This document shows positions 59,207-64,000 of a DNA stretch of 64,000 bases, in pieces (the stretch's first letter is position 1; every line of letters begins with the position of its first letter). This DNA is from UBA6168 sp041741095. Lineage in GTDB: Bacteria; Bacteroidota; Bacteroidia; Chitinophagales; Saprospiraceae. The position numbers and the translations under genes are program-made. The notes under the pieces are model-generated. The model was not told the DNA's origin. It saw only the letters and a list, made by a program, of their open reading frames with translations, and searched no databases. Location: NCBI GenBank assembly GCA_041741095.1, contig JBGSKQ010000087.1, positions 61,033 to 125,032 on the forward strand, written 5' to 3'.

Positions 59207-59920
59207 ATGGGAAGTTTTTCTGAAAATACTGTAAATCAACGGTTTAAGGATGTTTTTGAAGCCCTCGAAAACCGCAATCTGATCAAAGGCAAATCTGACA
59301 TTGCCAAAAACCTCGGCACTTACAACCACGTCGTCAACTCCATCCTGAAAGGAGACCGCAACGTCACCGTCGAACAATTACACAAATTGTTTGAAATTTA
59401 TGATGTGAATGCCAATTACATGTTTGGCCAAAGTGAAGACATGTTTCAGGAAAGGCAAGCCAACGGCCTGCCTACCCGTTCGCTGGGCGATCGCTTTTTT
59501 GGCGTCAGGGCCAACATTACCTTGGTTCCCAACCGGGCTATGGCTGGTTACGCACTCGAACACCACGAAGATGCCTTCCTGGCTGAGCTGCCCAAATTCT
59601 CCATCCCCAACCTGGAGGGAAAGCTCATTGCTTTTGAAATCAATGGCGACAGCATGTACCCAACTATTACCAATGGCGATCTCGTGGTGTGCGAGCCGTT
59701 GGAGCGGGGCGACCCCCTGCGTGACAACAATGTATATGTGGTGGTGACGGATGTGGTAGTGGCAAAGCGGGTCCAACAAATCAAGGATGACAGCAACAAC
59801 CCGCAAATCAGGCTCATTTCTGACAACAGCGCCGTTTATAAGCCCTACGAAGTGGACATGCATGACATCCGCCAAATCCTAAAGGTGAAGTGCAGGCTTA
59901 CCTCCCATGCCATTAGCTGA
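59207..59920 (+). CDS. HTH/S24-type (LexA-like) transcriptional regulator
   Basis: A 237-residue regulator. Residues 10-75 form an XRE-like helix-turn-helix (KSDIAKNLGTYNHVVNSILKG). The C-terminal S24 domain shows the LexA/CI self-cleavage set: cut site Ala113-Gly114 (MAGYALE), nucleophile Ser149 (NGDSMYPTI) and general base Lys187 (VVAKRV). The spacings A-G to Ser of 35 and Ser to Lys of 38 match LexA. It may respond to DNA damage or control a prophage-like or cell-envelope set; the divergent neighbour is a peptidoglycan hydrolase. A palindromic operator is in the shared gap. Confidence 0.88.
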   Translation: MGSFSENTVNQRFKDVFEALENRNLIKGKSDIAKNLGTYNHVVNSILKGDRNVTVEQLHKLFEIYDVNANYMFGQSEDMFQERQANGLPTRSLGDRFFGVRANITLVPNRAMAGYALEHHEDAFLAELPKFSIPNLEGKLIAFEINGDSMYPTITNGDLVVCEPLERGDPLRDNNVYVVVTDVVVAKRVQQIKDDSNNPQIRLISDNSAVYKPYEVDMHDIRQILKVKCRLTSHAIS

Positions 59921-59959
59921 GTTTTCTTGGGGAAAAAATGCAGTTGCAGGTTGACAGGT

Positions 59960-61267
59960 TTATTGGCTCACTGCCTGTTCAGGTGGGAAGTATTGTGCCT
60001 CTACCAGTTCGGGGCTGGCCTGGAACATTTTAAGCACTTTGATTTCATAATTCCCCAAATGGATGACCTCGCCTACTTCCGGGATGTCTTCGTTGAATTT
60101 TAGCAGCAAACCTGAAAGTGTATGGTATTCGTCCCCTTCGGGAAATGGGACGGGCAGGAATTCATTGATTTCGTCCAAGGGGTTTTGGGCCTGTATTTTA
60201 TAAACATTTTCGTTCAGCTTCTCTACAATGGGCGTTTCCGTATCGTACTCGTCCTGTATCTCGCCCACCAGTTCTTCAATGATGTCTTCCAGGGTCACGA
60301 GGCCCACCGTGCCGCCGAATTCGTTCACCACCACGGCTAATTGCACATGTTCTTTTTGAAACTGCCTCAGCAGTTGGATGACCTTTTTGCTGGACGAAAC
60401 ATATAGCACAGGGCGCAGGATGTCACGGATTTTTTTGCCGTTTGTTTGGCGGGAGAGCAGCAGCAAGTCTTTCGTATGCACAAATCCCAGTATGTTGTCA
60501 ATGCTCTCTTTATAGACTGGGAAACGGGAATAGCCCTCCTGCAAGGAATAAGAAATGGCCACTTCAATATCTGTGCTCACCTCAATGGCCGCTATCTGTG
60601 TGCGTGGCCGAAGTATTTGCCAAATAAAACGGTCGTCGAAGTCGAACACGTTTTGGATCAATTCCCTTTCGGATGCTTCGATGGCACCGCCCTCGGCACT
60701 TTCGGCGATGATGAGCTTCAATTCTTCCTCCGAGTGGATGCCCTCGTGCGGCACTGGCTCCAGGCCAATGAGTTTCAGGATAAAATTGGCGAAGCCGTTG
60801 AGCAACCAAATGAAGGGCCTGAACACCAGGTAGAAAACCCGCATCGGTACAGCAACGGCCAAAGTGGTGCTGATGGGGTGGCGGATGGCCAGGGATTTTG
60901 GAGCCAGTTCTCCAAAAACTATGTGCAATACAGTGATAAGGATAAATGCAATGGGCAGGGCGATTTGGTGGGCCAGCTCAGGGGAGATCTCGAGGCCAAA
61001 AAAGTCCATGATGGAAATGATAATCTTCGACACGATGGACTCGCCAATCCAGCCAAGGCCGAGGCTTGCGAGGGTAATGCCCAACTGTGTGGCGGCCAAA
61101 TAGCCGTCCAAGTTGGCGACGATGCTTTCGGCGAGCTTGGCAGTGATGCTTTTTTCGGTACGTACCTGGATCTGCGATAGCCGCACTTTCACAATGGCGA
61201 ATTCGGCGGCGACGAAGAACCCATTTAACAAAACTAAAAAGAAAGTGAGTAAAATCTGTAGAACCAT
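59960..61267 (-). CDS. CNNM/CorC-HlyC family membrane protein with CBS domains
   Basis: A 435-residue protein. The N-terminal DUF21 membrane domain (residues 1-200) has about four helices, with GFFVAAEFAIVKVRLSQ at its start and GELAPKSLAIRHP. A pair of CBS domains (residues about 215-335, with IWQILRPRTQIAAIEVS and ILGFVHTKDLLLLSR) follows, then a CorC/HlyC domain from residue 345. Such proteins are linked to magnesium or cobalt efflux and ion balance. The name hemolysin is historical. A TACCTTTG box upstream on the minus strand is a likely promoter. Confidence 0.93.
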   Translation of the reverse strand: MVLQILLTFFLVLLNGFFVAAEFAIVKVRLSQIQVRTEKSITAKLAESIVANLDGYLAATQLGITLASLGLGWIGESIVSKIIISIMDFFGLEISPELAHQIALPIAFILITVLHIVFGELAPKSLAIRHPISTTLAVAVPMRVFYLVFRPFIWLLNGFANFILKLIGLEPVPHEGIHSEEELKLIIAESAEGGAIEASERELIQNVFDFDDRFIWQILRPRTQIAAIEVSTDIEVAISYSLQEGYSRFPVYKESIDNILGFVHTKDLLLLSRQTNGKKIRDILRPVLYVSSSKKVIQLLRQFQKEHVQLAVVVNEFGGTVGLVTLEDIIEELVGEIQDEYDTETPIVEKLNENVYKIQAQNPLDEINEFLPVPFPEGDEYHTLSGLLLKFNEDIPEVGEVIHLGNYEIKVLKMFQASPELVEAQYFPPEQAVSQ

Positions 61268-61340
61268 GGATGGTTGGCTAACGTCTGTTGGAGTTGTTCC
61301 TATTTACGGTATATAGCCATAAATTGTTAAGGATCAGTGG

Positions 61341-61348
61341 CAAAGGTA
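61341..61348 (-). promoter_or_regulatory. Candidate -7 promoter box of the CorC gene
   Basis: TACCTTTG on the minus strand fits the TAnnTTTG consensus and lies 74 bases before the start codon. No clear -33 TTTG at the right distance. Confidence 0.4.
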
Positions 61349-61486
61349 ATTGATTTTTGGATGGTTTGAGGCGAAAGGGCAGAATTGCTTGGGAAAGTGT
61401 TTACCCCAATCTTGCCCATTTCCTACTTTTACGCCCCTAACCACTTAATAGCCAAATCTTAAAACTCAAAACTCTCGAACACCACC

Positions 61487-62692
61487 ATGTCAAAAGTCCT
61501 CATCATCGGCGCAGGCGGCGTAGGAAGGGTCGTCGTTTTCAAATGTGCCCAGCACCCTGAAATTTTTTCCGACATTTTATTGGCCAGCCGCACAAAGAGC
61601 AAGTGCGATGTGATAGCCAATGACGCCATGGCCGCCACCGGCCACAGCAAAATCTCTACCGCAGCAGTGGATGCCGACAAGGTGTCGGAACTGGTAGCGC
61701 TCATCAACAGCTTCAAGCCAAAAATGGTCATCCACGTGGCTCTGCCTTATCAAGATCTGACCATCATGGAAGCTTGCCTGCAGACTGGCACCCACTACCT
61801 CGATACGGCCAATTACGAACCCAAGGAGGTGGCCAAATTTGAATACAGTTGGCAATGGGCTTTCCACGACCGCTTTGCCGACGCTGGCCTGCTGGCCGTG
61901 CTCGGCTGCGGCTTCGACCCCGGTGTGACGGGTGTCTTCACGGCCCGTGCCGCCAAGCACCACTTCGACGAAATCCACTACCTCGACATCGTGGATGCCA
62001 ACGCTGGTGACCATGGCAAGGCATTCGCCACCAATTTCAACCCAGAAATCAACATCCGTGAAATCACCCAGCGAGGAAAATATTGGGAAAACGGGCAATG
62101 GGTGGAGACTGAGCCTTTTGAAATCCACCAAGCCATCAACTATCCAGACATTGGGCCGAAGGAATCTTACCTGCTGTTCCACGAAGAACTGGAGAGCTTG
62201 GTGAAAAATTTCCCCACCATCAAGCGGGCCCGTTTTTGGATGACCTTTGGGCAGGAGTACCTAACGCACCTACGGGTGATCCAAAATATCGGCATGGCCG
62301 GCATCGAACCGGTCATGTACAAAGGCGTGGAAATCATCCCCCTCGAATTCCTTAAGGCCGTACTCCCCGACCCCGGCAGCCTCGGCGACAACTACACGGG
62401 CCAAACCTCCATCGGTTGCCGCATCCGGGGCATCAAAGCCGGTAGGGAGCATACTTATTATATTTGGAACAACTGCAGCCACAAGGCCGCTTTTGAAGAA
62501 ACAGGCGCCCAAGGCGTGAGCTACACCACCGGCGTACCCGCCATGACCGGCGCCATGATGATGCTCACCGGCGAATGGTCGGGCCGCGGCGTCTTCAACG
62601 TGGAGCAGTTCAACCCCGATCCGTTTTTGGAAAAACTGGGGCCGCATGGGCTGCCCTGGGAGGAGCGGTTTGATGTGGATTTGGAGGTGTGA
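61487..62692 (+). CDS. Saccharopine dehydrogenase-family / carboxynorspermidine dehydrogenase-like
   Basis: A 401-residue NAD(P)-dependent enzyme. The Rossmann loop is VLIIGAGGVGRVVVFKCAQ at the start and the second domain holds CGFDPGVTGVF and DIVDANAGDHG. The GQTSIGCRIRGIKAGREHTYYIWNNCSH block near residue 300 fits the saccharopine dehydrogenase/carboxynorspermidine synthase group. Enzymes of this type condense a diamine with aspartate semialdehyde on the way to norspermidine or spermidine. No decarboxylase partner (NspC) is seen nearby, so the pathway may be split. A perfect hairpin follows the gene. Confidence 0.85.
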   Translation: MSKVLIIGAGGVGRVVVFKCAQHPEIFSDILLASRTKSKCDVIANDAMAATGHSKISTAAVDADKVSELVALINSFKPKMVIHVALPYQDLTIMEACLQTGTHYLDTANYEPKEVAKFEYSWQWAFHDRFADAGLLAVLGCGFDPGVTGVFTARAAKHHFDEIHYLDIVDANAGDHGKAFATNFNPEINIREITQRGKYWENGQWVETEPFEIHQAINYPDIGPKESYLLFHEELESLVKNFPTIKRARFWMTFGQEYLTHLRVIQNIGMAGIEPVMYKGVEIIPLEFLKAVLPDPGSLGDNYTGQTSIGCRIRGIKAGREHTYYIWNNCSHKAAFEETGAQGVSYTTGVPAMTGAMMMLTGEWSGRGVFNVEQFNPDPFLEKLGPHGLPWEERFDVDLEV

Positions 62693-62738
62693 AGGGGCAA
62701 GAAATTGCTCAGTTTTTGGCTCTTACCCAGAATACATG

Positions 62739-62779
62739 TCAGAAACAGATTTTCAGAGAAGCTGAAAATCTGTTTCTGA
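62739..62779. repeat. Perfect 18-bp hairpin downstream of the dehydrogenase
   Basis: Arms 62739-62756 (start TCAGAAACAGATTTTCAG) and 62762-62779 are exact inverted copies with a 5-base loop. There is no T-tract behind it, so it could be an mRNA-stabilising hairpin, a factor-dependent terminator or a palindromic element. Confidence 0.75.
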
Positions 62780-63215
62780 TAGCTATTTACTTCTCGTTAT
62801 TTTGTTCGGAGCATTTTTTACATTAGCTTAAATTGCTTCATCTATATTTAAAAAAAAAGAAAAGTGGTTGCGAGTGGATACAAAATACTGCCTACGAAAA
62901 ACAGGACTACTATTGCAATCGTACTTACCCTGTTTAAAATTAGTTTCCTATTTCATAGTGCAAGAGGTTTCAAAAAGCAAACTATGTCCACCCGCCTTCC
63001 AAACCTTTTAAAAGGAGTCATGAAAACAGGTAGTGAACATAGAATGCCGGAGATTAAACAAGCTGGTAAAACGGATATCGCTGTTTAAGGTCCGTTCATG
63101 GGGCAAGGTTATGCCATGCCATATTTCTATATTCACCCAGATTTTTCCGTTTCTCTACCAAATTTGCTTTGATTTATTTTTTATAAAATGTATTATGTCA
63201 ACAAAAACAGATAAA
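62780..63215. other. A+T-rich intergenic stretch without a recognised gene
   Basis: More than 400 bases between the hairpin and a TATCTTTG box. Short frames here have no start, signal or motif to support them. A+T content is higher than in neighbouring genes. No RNA gene or repeat was recognised. Confidence 0.5.
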
Positions 63216-63223
63216 TATCTTTG
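63216..63223 (+). promoter_or_regulatory. Candidate -7 promoter box of the interrupted gene
   Basis: TATCTTTG fits the TAnnTTTG -7 consensus, 83 bases before the ATG at 63307. No strong -33 box was found. Confidence 0.4.
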
Positions 63224-63306
63224 AATTAATCGTGTTGTAATTTTAATCCTAACAAGACTTTCCACCTACCCTAAAAAGCAGGATTTTTTTTGACTGACAT
63301 GACAAT

Positions 63307-63894
63307 ATGAAATTGTTGAACCTGCTAAAAACGCTGGAAAAGGAAGAATACCGGGAATTTGAAAAATTCCTTCAATCGCCCTTCTTTAAGGCCGGCGACC
63401 AGTACCTAAAATATTATCAATACCTGCTCAAGCAGCACCCGTCCCTCGCCCTGGATAGTCAGGATCTGGAAAACGCTTATCGGCGCTGTTTTGGAGAGGC
63501 TTCCTTTTCTTCTTCCAAGATGTACAATTTGCTATCATGGCTTGCCAAGCATTTGGAAAATTTCATTTCTGTAAAAACGCTGCTGTCACAGCCCAACGCC
63601 GAACTAAAAGGCATGTTGTTGGTACAGTCGTTGGGGCAAAGGAAGGCAGGCGCCTATTTTAAAACCAGGGCACATGCTACCGTAGACGAGTGGGCCGGAT
63701 TGCCCATAAAAAAAACAGAAGATTACCATTTGTTGCAATTGCTGAACCAGGAGATTTATTTCCACCCGACAACGGCAAAACACCGGGAACACCCGCCCTA
63801 TTTGCAATCTGCCGTGGAGTATCTGGATTTATATTATTGTATTTCCAAGCTCCGCTATGCTGTAGTTCCCCCAAGAATTAGGACAACAAGTTAA
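63307..63894 (+). pseudogene. Hypothetical protein gene interrupted by an IS3-type element
   Basis: The frame codes for about 185 native residues: a helical N-terminus (LLNLLKTLEKEEYREFEKFLQSPFF), a middle with SSKMYNLLSWLAKHLENFISVKTLL and an end with SAVEYLDLYYCISKLRYA. This helical layout resembles a large hypothetical family seen in Bacteroidota, usually longer. At 63861 the frame runs into the end of an insertion sequence and stops after VVPPRIRTTS, residues that come from the element. So the native C-terminus is lost and the gene is probably inactive, unless the rest beyond the element is joined otherwise. Confidence 0.8.
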
Positions 63895-64000
63895 GACAAT
63901 AAATCCGCTTAACTTTGTTGAAATGAAAAGGAGAAAATTCACATCGAAATTCAAGACAAAGGTGGCTTTTGAAGCCATTAAAGAAAGCCAGAGCTTAAGT
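63861..64000 (+). mobile_element. Left end of an IS3-type insertion sequence
   Basis: The break in the host gene is followed by a TGTAGTTCCCCC terminus, typical of IS3-family ends (TG start, then a CCCC-containing repeat), and by the start of a transposase OrfA at 63923. The right end is outside the window. Confidence 0.8.
63923..64000 (+). CDS. IS3-family transposase OrfA, 5' part
   Basis: 26 codons are visible, from ATG at 63923 to the right edge, reading MKRRKFTSKFKTKVAFEAIK and more. The basic start and the KFKTKVAFEAIKE stretch, the beginning of the IS3 helix-turn-helix (transposase_8), are typical. OrfB, made by a -1 frameshift, should lie beyond the edge. It belongs to the element that starts at 63861. 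Confidence 0.82.
   Translation, partial: MKRRKFTSKFKTKVAFEAIKESQSLS

Noticed and set aside
62864..63088. Frame of 74 codons in the intergenic stretch
   Set aside because: No signal, motif or promoter; composition is like the surrounding non-coding DNA.

Overview
The window is chromosomal DNA from a Bacteroidota bacterium, most likely of the Saprospiria/Chitinophagia type. The evidence is type IX secretion hallmarks (a PorP/SprF protein, a 1,735-residue protein with a gliding-type C-terminal domain, two proteins with Por-type sorting tails), a DUF4834 protein, a NagB/PIG-L fusion of the Bacteroidota type, TAnnTTTG-like promoter boxes and no clear Shine-Dalgarno sites. Several genes appear to start at TTG. 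No rRNA, tRNA or CRISPR was seen. Family assignments were read from the translated sequence without database searches.

Positions 1-29,200 (all + strand) form a surface polysaccharide locus whose left end lies outside the window. It holds nine glycosyltransferases, a Wzy-like polymerase, three SGNH proteins, an asparagine synthetase, two NodU/CmcH carbamoyltransferases, an SxtJ protein and a 49-residue DUF5989 protein, an acyltransferase, two FkbM methyltransferases, two other methyltransferases and a PhyH-type dioxygenase. The likely product is a heavily decorated (carbamoylated, O-methylated, O-acylated, possibly amidated) exopolysaccharide or O-antigen. A strong bidirectional terminator at 29,216-29,262 closes it.

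Positions 29,270-42,000 carry housekeeping and accessory genes: rhomboid protease, PfkA, a lipoprotein, Ppx/GppA, MtnA, a nucleotidyltransferase with a small partner, two tandem GNAT acetyltransferases, a CPBP-like membrane protein, a sodium/solute symporter, an ORF6N protein, NagB/PIG-L and a hypothetical protein. Positions 42,000-57,800 are rich in cell-surface genes: a degenerate M48-like lipoprotein, PorP/SprF with the giant adhesin-like protein, a GH13 lipoprotein, small lipoproteins, a Q-rich TPR protein, a sorting-domain protein split by a one-base shift in a G8 tract, and another sorting-domain protein. Positions 58,000-64,000 hold a glucosaminidase divergent from an S24 regulator, a CorC/HlyC protein, a carboxynorspermidine dehydrogenase-like gene and a gene cut by an IS3-type element running off the right edge.

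The most unusual feature is a set of short repeats across the window. Several families of degenerate 7-10 nt words (for example CAGTCCACAGT, GTTCATAGTTCATC, CCAATGACTAATGAC, AAATCTAAAATCTTATATC) occupy intergenic gaps. Some sit next to a small palindrome, and one 40-nt element occurs twice without a mismatch in opposite orientation. Members of these families also lie in frame inside at least three genes, each time at the linker between two domains, and one has replaced the C-terminus of a glycosyltransferase. Larger palindromic elements (a 123-bp inverted repeat, a four-level nested hairpin, and a hairpin pair with a compensatory base change) add to this.
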